Source: an uncultured Prevotellaceae bacterium | Lineage (GTDB): Bacteria; Bacteroidota; Bacteroidia; Bacteroidales; Muribaculaceae | Direction of reading: 5' to 3' | Length of the DNA: 7,978 nucleotides | NCBI GenBank assembly: GCA_945645715.1 | Contig: CALZFJ010000079.1 | Span: forward strand, 1 to 7,978 | Shown: positions 1 to 7,149 of the stretch, one piece after another | Layout: each line of letters starts with the position of its first letter | How positions within the stretch are numbered: position 1 is the stretch's first letter | The notes under the pieces: model-generated | Told to the model about the DNA's origin: nothing | Seen by the model: only the letters and a program-made list of their open reading frames with translations | Databases searched by the model: none | Translations under genes and position numbers: made by a program

Positions 1-1908
1 CAATTTCTTGAGCAGGAAGTAGGTGAACATGCCGTGACCTTGCTCGCGATAGGGCTGAGCTGTTTCGTCGCCTTGCGAAGCCGAGAACACCACCACCTTA
101 CCCGTAGGCTCTGATGCGCGAGGCTTGATGGCTGTACCGCGTGCGCTGGCAAGCATACCGTCGCCACGCTGAGAGCCGCTGAAGCAAGCGTCCATAAACA
201 CTGTCACGCTCGAGACTGGCAGTATTCCAAGCAGCTCATATAGGCGGTCGATGCTGTATGCGCTTTCGGTGTCGTTGGCAATGCCGTCAACCGGGAGCAT
301 GTAGGCACTGAAGTCGTGCTCATCGGGCATGCCGTGACCGGCATAGAAGAAAATCACTTTTGCTTCCTCCTTGTGGGCGAGGGCGATGCCCTTGAGGCGT
401 CGCAGCTCCGAGCGTATGTTGTTGAGTGTAGCGTCTTTGGCAAAGCGAATGTTCTTCTCGGGGATTCCGAGAGTGTTCACGCAATATTTGCTGAATGTCT
501 CGCCGTCGTTGATAGCGAAATCCACGGGCGCAATACCATTTGAGTAGTGCTCATTGGCGATAATCACCACGAAAGTGCTTGAATTTACAATGTCGCCTTT
601 GGGGATATTAATATCAACGTCGGATATGATTTTTGCCTCAACAGTCTCATCGGGGGTTTGTGCCACGGGAGCTTCCTCCGGCTGGTTTGAAGCCTTCACT
701 GCGCCTTCTTGTTTAGCCTTCAGGGCAGCAAGCTGGCGGTCGAGGATAGCCTCGGTAGCTGCGAGGTAGGTGTCGTCGAATGTGTTGTATTCAAAAGGCA
801 CCATCACTTCACCTTTCTTGTTCACCATTCCGAGCTTACCGCTGCGGCGAGTGATGAAGTGATCGGCGAGCACAGTAGGCTTTATTGCATCGTCAAATTT
901 CTGTCCTTTCTTGTTGATGCAGAAGTATTTTCCGTTTTGCTGCACTTCGGCAATGCCCTGAGAGAACTGAGTGGCATAGTCGTAGTCGGCAGGAATAATG
1001 CCTTGACCTGAGGAGTTGATGAAGCCCCACTTGCCTTTCTTTAGGATTTTAGCCATGCCGTCGCTGAAAGAGCGTGCATCTTCATAGGCAAAAGCAATTT
1101 TCAGTTCGCCTTTCTTGTTTACATATCCGTAGCGGTCGCCCTTGCGCACCACAGCAAGACCCTCGGTGAAGTCCCAAGCGTCGTCGAAAACGAATGGCAT
1201 CACCTGATTGCCTTCGGTGTCGATATATCCCCACTTGTTGCCAAGTCTCACGGGTGCTACGCCATCGCTGAAGTTTCCGGCATCTTTATATTTGAAGTCG
1301 ATTACCGTGGCTCCTGCCTTGTTGATATATCCGAATTTGCCATTCTTCTTCACGCGGCATCGGTCTTCGCGGAACTGCCATGCCACGAGTGCGTGTCCCA
1401 CTTCCCACATTGGAGCCGGGTCGGTGAGCATTTCCACGCCGAAGCGGTCGCGGGTACACATAGCTGTACCCTTCGATGTGTAGTAGGAGAACGGGTCGTT
1501 CTGCCCTTTTGCACCGAAAGCCTCGGGAACATAGTTGTAAATGAGCGGAATCACCTCGTTGCCGTTTTTATCGATAAAGCCCATTTTGTTGTTATACGAC
1601 ACTAAGGCAAGTCCCTCGCTGAAATAGTGCACCTGGTCGTAGTGGGCGGGCACCACTTCTACGCCTTCGCGGTTCACAAATCCCCATTTTCCCTGCACAG
1701 TGAATGGAGCGAGGTCTTCCTCGAAGCTGCCAATCCATTCATAGAGGGAATTAATCACAGGAGCACCCTCAAGGTTCACATAGCCCCAGAGTTCAGAGAT
1801 AGGGTCTTTTTTGCGCACAAGGATATTGCTGTAGCCTGCCTCAGTGGTTTCCTGGGCAAATAGCGATACAGCCATCACAGCACAAACAATAGCTAAAAAA
1901 TGTTTCAT
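1..1908 (-). CDS. Exported WG-repeat protein with C-terminal caspase-like (peptidase C14) domain, 3' end outside window
   Basis: The frame stays open from the ATG at 1906-1908 to the left edge, giving 636 codons with the C-terminus missing. Residues 1-18 look like a Sec signal peptide (MKHFLAIVCAVMAVSLFA, cleavage before QE) without a lipobox, so a periplasmic or exported protein is expected. Residues about 38-376 hold nine or ten WG repeats with a 34-residue period (WGYVN at 41, WGFVN at 75, WGYID at 226, WGFIN at 294). A charged linker (about 383-440) leads to a caspase-like fold: strand VVIIANEHY near 447, FYAGHG with the probable catalytic His525, and MDACFSG with the probable nucleophile Cys575. 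SASQGDET (609-616) resembles the start of the small subunit; acidic D614 would suit a basic P1 residue, as in metacaspases and orthocaspases (inference). The leader is A-rich. The gene has its own promoter and is separate from the suf cluster. Substrate and role are unknown. Confidence 0.9.
   Translation of the reverse strand, partial: MKHFLAIVCAVMAVSLFAQETTEAGYSNILVRKKDPISELWGYVNLEGAPVINSLYEWIGSFEEDLAPFTVQGKWGFVNREGVEVVPAHYDQVHYFSEGLALVSYNNKMGFIDKNGNEVIPLIYNYVPEAFGAKGQNDPFSYYTSKGTAMCTRDRFGVEMLTDPAPMWEVGHALVAWQFREDRCRVKKNGKFGYINKAGATVIDFKYKDAGNFSDGVAPVRLGNKWGYIDTEGNQVMPFVFDDAWDFTEGLAVVRKGDRYGYVNKKGELKIAFAYEDARSFSDGMAKILKKGKWGFINSSGQGIIPADYDYATQFSQGIAEVQQNGKYFCINKKGQKFDDAIKPTVLADHFITRRSGKLGMVNKKGEVMVPFEYNTFDDTYLAATEAILDRQLAALKAKQEGAVKASNQPEEAPVAQTPDETVEAKIISDVDINIPKGDIVNSSTFVVIIANEHYSNGIAPVDFAINDGETFSKYCVNTLGIPEKNIRFAKDATLNNIRSELRRLKGIALAHKEEAKVIFFYAGHGMPDEHDFSAYMLPVDGIANDTESAYSIDRLYELLGILPVSSVTVFMDACFSGSQRGDGMLASARGTAIKPRASEPTGKVVVFSASQGDETAQPYREQGHGMFTYFLLKKL
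781..1797 (-). repeat. Coding array of about nine to ten WG repeats
   Basis: This marks the protein-level repeat inside the caspase-like gene. Each unit carries a W/F/Y-G-aromatic/hydrophobic-hydrophobic-N/D core, and cores start near residues 41, 75, 109, 156 (degenerate), 192, 226, 260, 294, 328 (degenerate, YFCIN) and 359. Most spacings are exactly 34 residues. The exception is the stretch between 109 and 192, where an insertion (about 122-155) breaks the rhythm. WG repeats are known to form beta-rich solenoid or propeller-like binding modules. What this one binds cannot be read from the sequence. Confidence 0.85.
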
Positions 1909-2012
1909 ATTGTCGATGTTATCTATTTTTTTGTTAGTTGAATGATTTCAAACAAGGCATTTCTTTACGGCGAAAATTAGCAAAAATTTCACCCTAAAGC
2001 ACATTCTGAAAG

Positions 2013-2043
2013 CAAAATTAACTATATCACGCATCGATACAAA
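2013..2043 (-). promoter_or_regulatory. Bacteroidota-type promoter for the WG-repeat/caspase gene
   Basis: Read on the minus strand, TTTG (2040-2043) is followed after exactly 19 bases by TAATTTTG (2013-2020). This matches the Bacteroides sigma-ABfr pattern of a -33 TTTG and a -7 TAnnTTTG. Transcription would start near 2006, leaving a leader of about 100 bases before the ATG at 1908. The -33 element lies in the T tract of the upstream suf terminator, so the two signals share bases. I saw no operator palindrome nearby. Confidence 0.65.
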
Positions 2044-2081
2044 ATAGGCGGTGTTAATTATTCTTAACCCACACCGCCTAT
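2041..2081 (-). terminator. Rho-independent terminator of the suf cluster
   Basis: A perfect 11-base-pair inverted repeat (arms 2044-2054 and 2071-2081, ATAGGCGGTGT against ACACCGCCTAT) encloses a 16-base loop. On the minus strand it is followed by a short T run (TTTTG). It starts about 30 bases past the sufS stop codon, which fits the end of the suf transcript. The loop can pair further through GTTAA and TTAAC (2053-2057 with 2064-2068), but this competes with the outer stem at its top. Confidence 0.85.
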
Positions 2082-2111
2082 GCCAATAAAGGGTATTTTT
2101 TAAATGAAAAA

Positions 2112-3332
2112 TCAGTGGTGGAACATCTTTGCCACCCGTGCCACGCCTGCTACAAAGGCTTCCACTTCAGCCTGAGTGTTATACACTCCGAATGAGGCCC
2201 GCACCGTTCCCTCAATGCCCAGCGTAGTCATCAGCGGCTGTGCGCAGTGATGTCCTGTGCGCACGGCAATGCCGAGCTTGTCGAGCAGCATGCCCATGTC
2301 GTAGTGGTGGATGCCATCGACGAGGAACGAAATCACGCCGCTTTTCTCCCGGGCAGTGCCGAAGATGCGCATACCGGGGATTTGCATCAGTCCCTCGGTG
2401 GCGATGGTGAGCAACCGGTGCTCGTGGGCGGCGATGTTGTCGAGTCCGAGAGCTTCCACATAGTCGATGGCAGTGCCAAAGGCGGCAATATCTACATAAT
2501 CGGGCGTTCCTGCCTCAAACTTAAACGGCAATTCGGCGTAGGTGGTGCCTTCCCACGACACATGACCAATCATTTCGCCTCCGCCCTGGTAGGGATTCAT
2601 GCGCTCAAGCAGCGCTTTCTTGCCGTAGAGCACACCCACGCCGGTGGGACCGTACATCTTGTGCGACGAGAGCACATAGAAGTCGGCATCGAGGTCACGC
2701 ACGTCGATTTTCAAGTGCGGGGCAGCCTGTGCGCCATCTACGAGCACGGGAATGCCGTGGCGGTGGGCAATGGCTATCATCTCCTTCACCGGATTTACGG
2801 TGCCGAGCACATTCGACACGTGGCACACCGACACGAAGCGGGTATTCTCCGACAGCAGATTCTCAAATGCCTCCATCTGTACCTCTCCGCGGCTGTTCAT
2901 AGGCACCACGCGCAGATTGATGCGCTTGTTGCGCTGAATGAGTTGCCAAGGCACAATGTTGGCGTGATGCTCCATTGCCGTCACTACAATCTCGTCGCCG
3001 TGGCACAGCGTGTCGCTAAGCGTTGATGCCACCAAGTTGATAGCCTCGGTGGTGCCGCGGGTGAAGATAATCTCCTGTGTGGAAGCCGCATTTACAAAGT
3101 TGCGTGCCTTCTCGCGGGCAATCTCCACGCGGTCGGTTGCTTCTTGCGACAGGGTGTGCACTCCGCGGTGCACATTTGCCTTGTGGTTGTAGTACATATC
3201 CACAATGCTATCTACCACGCAGCGCGGAGTCTGCGACGTGGCGGCACTGTCGAGGTAAACGAGCGGTTTCCCGTCGATGGTGCGGTTGAGGATTGGGAAA
3301 TCCTCGCGTATTTTGCTTATATCCAAGCTCAT
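2112..3332 (-). CDS. sufS: Cysteine desulfurase SufS
   Basis: SufS is a PLP-dependent enzyme that removes sulfur from L-cysteine, giving alanine and a persulfide on its own cysteine for Fe-S cluster assembly in the cytoplasm. Numbered from the ATG at 3330-3332 (406 residues), the PLP lysine lies in SSHKMYGPTG (K225), the PLP-binding aspartate in VDGAQ (D200), the histidine in MEHHAN near 122, and the persulfide cysteine in RTGHHCAQP (C363). These positions nearly match E. coli SufS (H123, D200, K226, C364), which supports this start. A TTG at 3342-3344 would add only four residues and is less likely. The gene lies 16 bases after the sufD stop and is the last gene before the terminator. SufS-type enzymes normally need a SufE or SufU partner to release sulfur; none is encoded here. 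Confidence 0.97.
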   Translation of the reverse strand: MSLDISKIREDFPILNRTIDGKPLVYLDSAATSQTPRCVVDSIVDMYYNHKANVHRGVHTLSQEATDRVEIAREKARNFVNAASTQEIIFTRGTTEAINLVASTLSDTLCHGDEIVVTAMEHHANIVPWQLIQRNKRINLRVVPMNSRGEVQMEAFENLLSENTRFVSVCHVSNVLGTVNPVKEMIAIAHRHGIPVLVDGAQAAPHLKIDVRDLDADFYVLSSHKMYGPTGVGVLYGKKALLERMNPYQGGGEMIGHVSWEGTTYAELPFKFEAGTPDYVDIAAFGTAIDYVEALGLDNIAAHEHRLLTIATEGLMQIPGMRIFGTAREKSGVISFLVDGIHHYDMGMLLDKLGIAVRTGHHCAQPLMTTLGIEGTVRASFGVYNTQAEVEAFVAGVARVAKMFHH

Positions 3333-3348
3333 TCCTTCAGTCAATAAT

Positions 3349-4707
3349 TCATTTCTTGTTTCTTAGGCACTTGCCCGAGCACTCGCCGCAATCGGCAAGA
3401 GCACCGGCAAAGCGTTTCTCCACGAGGTGGTGCAGGCGGTCTTTTAGTGCCTCGATGCGCACTCCGTCGATCACGTCGCTCATGAATGCCTGCATAAGCA
3501 GCGTGCGGGCATCGTGCTCGGGAATACCGCGTGTGCGCATATAGAACAGGGCGTCCTGGTCGAGCTGTCCCACGGTCGCTCCGTGGCTGCACTTCACATC
3601 GTCGGTGTAAATCTCGAGTTGGGGCTTGGTGAACATCTTTGCTGCAGGTGAGGCGCACACGTTGCGGTTGCTCTGGTAGGCTTCTACCTTCGGGGCATTC
3701 TCGGCAACGAGGATTTTGCCCGAGAAGGCGCCTGTTGCGCGGTCGTCGAGCACATATTTGAATAGCTCATTGCTGTGGCAATGACCCACGTTGTGACCGA
3801 TGTAGGTGTGGTTATCCACATGCTGTTCACCGCTTGCGATAGCCATGCCCAGGAGCGACGTTTCGGCGTGTTCGCCGTTGATGCTGATGTGATAGCCATT
3901 GCGGGTGATGCCGTTGGCAAGTGTGATGCCGTCGATGAGCAGATTGGATCCGGCAGCCTGCTGTGCCCACAGCGTGGAAGCACGGCGCGAAGAAGAAGCT
4001 GTGGCTTCGAGGTCGTAATAGTCGAATGTAGCACCTTCGCCGAGGCTTATCTCAATCACCTGGTTGCTGAGGCACTGCACATCGCGGCTCTGGGTGTGGT
4101 CGCACACGAGCATTCGCGCCTGAGCACCGTCTTCGAGCACCACAAGTACGCGGCGTACTGCCATCACGGGCTGAGCCACGTTCATGATGTTCACAAGCTG
4201 GAGAGTGCGCTCAAGCACCACATTGCGCGGCACATACACGAAGATACCGTCCTGCGCAAGCAGCGTGTTGAGAGCTACTTGTGGGTTGCTTAGCGGAGCA
4301 ATCCGGGCGTAGTGGCGAGCCACAAGTTCGGGGTGTTCGATGGCAGCCTTGCGCAGCGACGACACAATCACGCCGTCGCCGCGCGAAGCGAGCGTGTCGG
4401 CGTCGTGGTGATACACATCGTTGAAAAAGTAGTAGGGCGAAGTGCTCATGTTGGGCACATCGCAGCGAAACGCCTCGGCAGGGTCGGCGGTGAGGTTAAC
4501 GCGGTTGATGTTCACTCCGTAGTCGGGGGCAAACAGCTCGTTGAGGTCGGTAGTCTCATAGTCCTCATCGCCTTTGCGGGGCATAGTGGCATTTTCGAGA
4601 GCCTTTAGCGCATCGGGGCGCAAGGCATTGAGCACCGGAGCCGAGTGGGCATCGATGGCAGAGCCGTAGGCATGGAAAATGTCGGTATATTGTTTTATTG
4701 ATGACAT
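3349..4707 (-). CDS. sufD: Fe-S cluster assembly scaffold subunit SufD
   Basis: SufD is the SufB paralogue in the cytoplasmic SufBC2D complex, where it helps bring in iron and build the cluster at the SufB-SufD interface. The 452-residue product has the beta-helix core and the conserved C-terminal block DVKCSHGATVGQLDQ, in which H375 corresponds to the functional H360 of E. coli SufD. The following ALFYMRTRGI and DARTLLMQAF segments are typical of the SufB/SufD C-terminal helical domain that contacts SufC. The tail ends with three cysteines (C440, C443, C447) spaced C-x2-C-x3-C, a possible metal site not seen in E. coli SufD. The ATG at 4705-4707 gives the expected length and an ordinary SufD N-terminus. 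A 96-base gap separates it from sufC. Confidence 0.96.
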   Translation of the reverse strand: MSSIKQYTDIFHAYGSAIDAHSAPVLNALRPDALKALENATMPRKGDEDYETTDLNELFAPDYGVNINRVNLTADPAEAFRCDVPNMSTSPYYFFNDVYHHDADTLASRGDGVIVSSLRKAAIEHPELVARHYARIAPLSNPQVALNTLLAQDGIFVYVPRNVVLERTLQLVNIMNVAQPVMAVRRVLVVLEDGAQARMLVCDHTQSRDVQCLSNQVIEISLGEGATFDYYDLEATASSSRRASTLWAQQAAGSNLLIDGITLANGITRNGYHISINGEHAETSLLGMAIASGEQHVDNHTYIGHNVGHCHSNELFKYVLDDRATGAFSGKILVAENAPKVEAYQSNRNVCASPAAKMFTKPQLEIYTDDVKCSHGATVGQLDQDALFYMRTRGIPEHDARTLLMQAFMSDVIDGVRIEALKDRLHHLVEKRFAGALADCGECSGKCLRNKK

Positions 4708-4781
4708 AATTTCAAAAAATTGAATTCTGAAGCGTTCTCAAAGCACTTAAAAGGTAGTTAAGGAAGAAGCTCAAAAGGCTC

Positions 4782-4802
4782 TCTTACCTCTTACCTCTTA
4801 CC
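4782..4802 (-). repeat. Three perfect tandem copies of a heptamer (GGTAAGA on the minus strand)
   Basis: Three exact copies of GGTAAGA (TCTTACC on the plus strand) lie head to tail. The array abuts the sufC stop codon, which reads TAGA and then the first repeat. It lies in the 96-base gap between sufC and sufD, well upstream of the sufD start, so it is not a ribosome binding site for sufD. A change in copy number would alter the messenger but not SufC, because the stop codon comes first. Its role is unknown. Confidence 0.85.
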
Positions 4803-4803
4803 T

Positions 4804-5553
4804 CTAATCCCACTCTCGCTTAATCCAGTCGTAGCCTTTCTCTTCAAGCTCAAGGGCAAGTTCGGGACCGCCGGTCTTCACTATGCGTCCCTTGTAGAGC
4901 ACATGCACGAAGTCGGGCTTGATGTAGTCGAGAAGTCGCTGATAGTGAGTGATTACGATTGTGGCATTGTTGTCGGTCTTCAGCTTGTTCACGCCACCTG
5001 CCACAATGCGTAGGGCGTCGATGTCGAGACCGCTGTCGGTTTCGTCGAGAATCGAGAGGCGCGGTTCGAGCATCGCCATCTGGAAAATCTCGTTACGCTT
5101 CTTCTCTCCGCCCGAGAAACCCTCGTTCACCGAGCGTGAAGCGAGCTTGTTGTCGAGTTCCACGATGGCGCGTTTCTCGCGCATGAGTTTGAGGAACTCG
5201 CTGGCACTCAGAGGTTCTTGCCCGAAGTATTTGCGCTTGGCGTTGAGCGCGGCACGCATGAAGTTCACCATGCTCACGCCCGGAATCTCCACCGGATACT
5301 GGAAGCTGAGGAACAAACCTTCGTGAGAGCGGTTTTCGGGAGGAAGCGCGAGCAAGTCTTTGCCATAAAACTCCACGCTGCCGCCTGTCACCGTGTAGGC
5401 AGGGTTGCCGGTGAGTACCGACGAGAGTGTGCTCTTGCCCGACCCGTTGGGTCCCATGATGGCATGCACCTCACCGGGGCGCACCGTGAGGTTCACCCCC
5501 TTTAATATCTCTTTGCCTTCAATCGAGGCGTGTAAATCTTTGATTACAAGCAT
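4804..5553 (-). CDS. sufC: Fe-S assembly ATPase SufC
   Basis: SufC is the ABC-type ATPase of the SufBC2D complex. It is soluble despite its similarity to transporter ATPases, and its ATP hydrolysis remodels SufB-SufD during cluster assembly. The 249-residue product has Walker A GPNGSGKST (34-42), the Q-loop glutamine in SFQYP (Q85), the signature FSGGEKKRNEI (146-156), Walker B ILDETDSGLD (168-177, catalytic E171) and the switch histidine in ITHYQ (H203). The LDETDSGLD form and the KKRNEI signature are characteristic of SufC. The length is normal for the family. The gene starts 46 bases after the sufB stop, with an A-rich leader and no clear Shine-Dalgarno site, and stops at TAG just before the heptamer repeat. 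Confidence 0.98.
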   Translation of the reverse strand: MLVIKDLHASIEGKEILKGVNLTVRPGEVHAIMGPNGSGKSTLSSVLTGNPAYTVTGGSVEFYGKDLLALPPENRSHEGLFLSFQYPVEIPGVSMVNFMRAALNAKRKYFGQEPLSASEFLKLMREKRAIVELDNKLASRSVNEGFSGGEKKRNEIFQMAMLEPRLSILDETDSGLDIDALRIVAGGVNKLKTDNNATIVITHYQRLLDYIKPDFVHVLYKGRIVKTGGPELALELEEKGYDWIKREWD

Positions 5554-5598
5554 ATATTGTTGTGTTTTTTTATTTCTTGGTTATTCTAATAGGAGGGA

Positions 5599-7149
5599 TT
5601 AGCCGACGCTGCCTTCAAGGGAGATTGAAAGCAGCTTCTGGGCTTCGACGGCAAACTCCATAGGCAGTTTTGCCATCACCTCCTTGGCGTAGCCGTTAAC
5701 TATCAGACCGATAGCATCTTCGGTTGAGATTCCGCGCTGGTTGCAATAGAAAATCTGGTCCTCGTTGATTTTCGATGTAGTAGCCTCGTGTTCCACCACC
5801 GAAGTCTCATTCTGCACGTCGATGCGCGGGAAGGTGTGAGCACCGCTCGTGGAGCTTAGCAGCAGGCTGTCGCACTGGGTGTAGTTGCGGCAGTTGGCGG
5901 CCTTGGGCACCACTTTCACCTCGCCGCGGTAGCTGTTCTGGCTATGTCCGGCTGAGATACCTTTCGACACGATGGTGCTGCGCGAGTTTTTGCCTATGTG
6001 TATCATCTTTGTGCCGGTGTCGGCTTGCTGATAGTTGTTGGTGAGGGCAACAGAGTAGAATTCGCCCACCGAGTTGTCGCCCTGAAGCACGCAGCTCGGA
6101 TATTTCCAGGTGATAGCCGAACCGGTTTCCACCTGCGTCCACGAGAGCTTCGAGAAGTCGCCGCGGCACAGTCCGCGCTTCGTCACGAAGTTGTAGATGC
6201 CGCCCTTTCCGTCCTTGTCGCCGGGATACCAGTTTTGCACGGTTGAATATTTCACCTCGGCGCGGTCTTCCACTACAATTTCCACGATGGCAGCGTGCAG
6301 CTGGTTCTCGTCGCGCATCGGGGCGGTGCAGCCTTCGAGGTAGGAAACGTAGGCATCATCGTCGGCAACGATAAGTGTGCGCTCAAATTGCCCCGTTTCG
6401 GCGGCATTGATGCGGAAATAGGTGGAAAGCTCCATAGGGCAGCGCACGCCCTTGGGGATATACACAAACGAGCCGTCGGAGAACACTGCCGAGTTGAGTG
6501 CGGCAAAGAAATTGTCGCGATAGGGTACCACCGAACCGAGATACTTGCGCACCAAGTCGGGATAGTCGCGCACAGCCTCGCTGATGGAGCAGAAAATCAC
6601 TCCGAGTTCGGCAAGACGCTCCTTGTAGGTGGTCTTCACGCTCACGCTGTCCATCACGGCATCAACTGCAATTCCGCTCAGTCGCATTTGCTCTTCGAGC
6701 GAGATGCCGAGTTTGTCGAATGTCTTGCGCAACTCGGGATCTACTTCATCGAGGTTCTTCGGACCCTCTTTCTGCTTGGGGGCAGCATAGTAGCTTATGG
6801 CTTGATAGTCGATTTCGGGAATGTCGAGGTGCGCCCAGCGCGGCATCTTCATAGTGAGCCAGTGCCGGTAGGCTTTCAGGCGGAAGTCGAGCAACCATTC
6901 AGGCTCCCCCTTCACCTGCGAAATGTAGCGCACCACATCTTCGTTGAGCCCCTTAGGAATCACATGGGTGTCGATGTCGGTTACGAATCCATATTTATAG
7001 TCGCCGGTTGTGGCACTTTTGATAATATCCTCGTTGGCATCGCCTGTGTTATTGCTGTCGGCCTTGGGCGACCGGGCGGCGTTGCCGTTTTCGGGATTCA
7101 TCGGTGCCTCGTCGGCGTTCATCTTGTTCTTGTCGTTATCTTTGTTCAT
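5599..7149 (-). CDS. sufB: Fe-S cluster assembly scaffold subunit SufB, with N-terminal extension
   Basis: SufB is the main scaffold on which the Fe-S cluster is built; it receives sulfur from SufS through a transfer protein and works with SufC and SufD in the cytoplasm. The 516-residue product has the family hallmarks EPEWLLDFRLKAY near 82, YLEGCTAP (C274, matching E. coli C254), TQCDS (C426, matching the sulfur-accepting C405) and VEHEATTSKI (H454 and E455, matching H433 and E434). Residues 1 to about 48 are rich in Asn, Asp, Lys and Met, lack a predicted fold and precede the usual start of homology at DYKYGF. The ATG at 7147-7149 overlaps the stop of the upstream CvpA-like gene in an ATGA, which favours this start. 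ATGs at codons 10 and 17 are alternatives. Confidence 0.97.
   Translation of the reverse strand: MNKDNDKNKMNADEAPMNPENGNAARSPKADSNNTGDANEDIIKSATTGDYKYGFVTDIDTHVIPKGLNEDVVRYISQVKGEPEWLLDFRLKAYRHWLTMKMPRWAHLDIPEIDYQAISYYAAPKQKEGPKNLDEVDPELRKTFDKLGISLEEQMRLSGIAVDAVMDSVSVKTTYKERLAELGVIFCSISEAVRDYPDLVRKYLGSVVPYRDNFFAALNSAVFSDGSFVYIPKGVRCPMELSTYFRINAAETGQFERTLIVADDDAYVSYLEGCTAPMRDENQLHAAIVEIVVEDRAEVKYSTVQNWYPGDKDGKGGIYNFVTKRGLCRGDFSKLSWTQVETGSAITWKYPSCVLQGDNSVGEFYSVALTNNYQQADTGTKMIHIGKNSRSTIVSKGISAGHSQNSYRGEVKVVPKAANCRNYTQCDSLLLSSTSGAHTFPRIDVQNETSVVEHEATTSKINEDQIFYCNQRGISTEDAIGLIVNGYAKEVMAKLPMEFAVEAQKLLSISLEGSVG

Noticed and set aside
1..2111. A defence or cell-death island built around the caspase-like gene
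   Set aside because: The protein has a signal peptide, its only neighbour in view is a housekeeping cluster, and no typical defence partner (STAND NTPase, TIR, nuclease) is present in the window.
2247..3026. A 259-codon open frame on the plus strand opposite sufS
   Set aside because: It is a His- and Val-rich shadow of the sufS codons with no recognisable motif. The SufS active-site residues prove the minus-strand reading.
3342..3344. TTG as the sufS start
   Set aside because: It adds only four residues. The ATG at 3330-3332 places the catalytic residues at positions nearly matching E. coli SufS.
3775..4293. A 172-codon open frame on the plus strand opposite sufD
   Set aside because: It is also a mirror of a well-supported gene, with no domain or start signal of its own.
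4749..4775. Possible internal promoter before sufD (TACCTTTT with TTTG upstream)
   Set aside because: The -7 box misses the final G and the spacing to TTTG is only 15 bases. The gap alone does not justify a promoter call.
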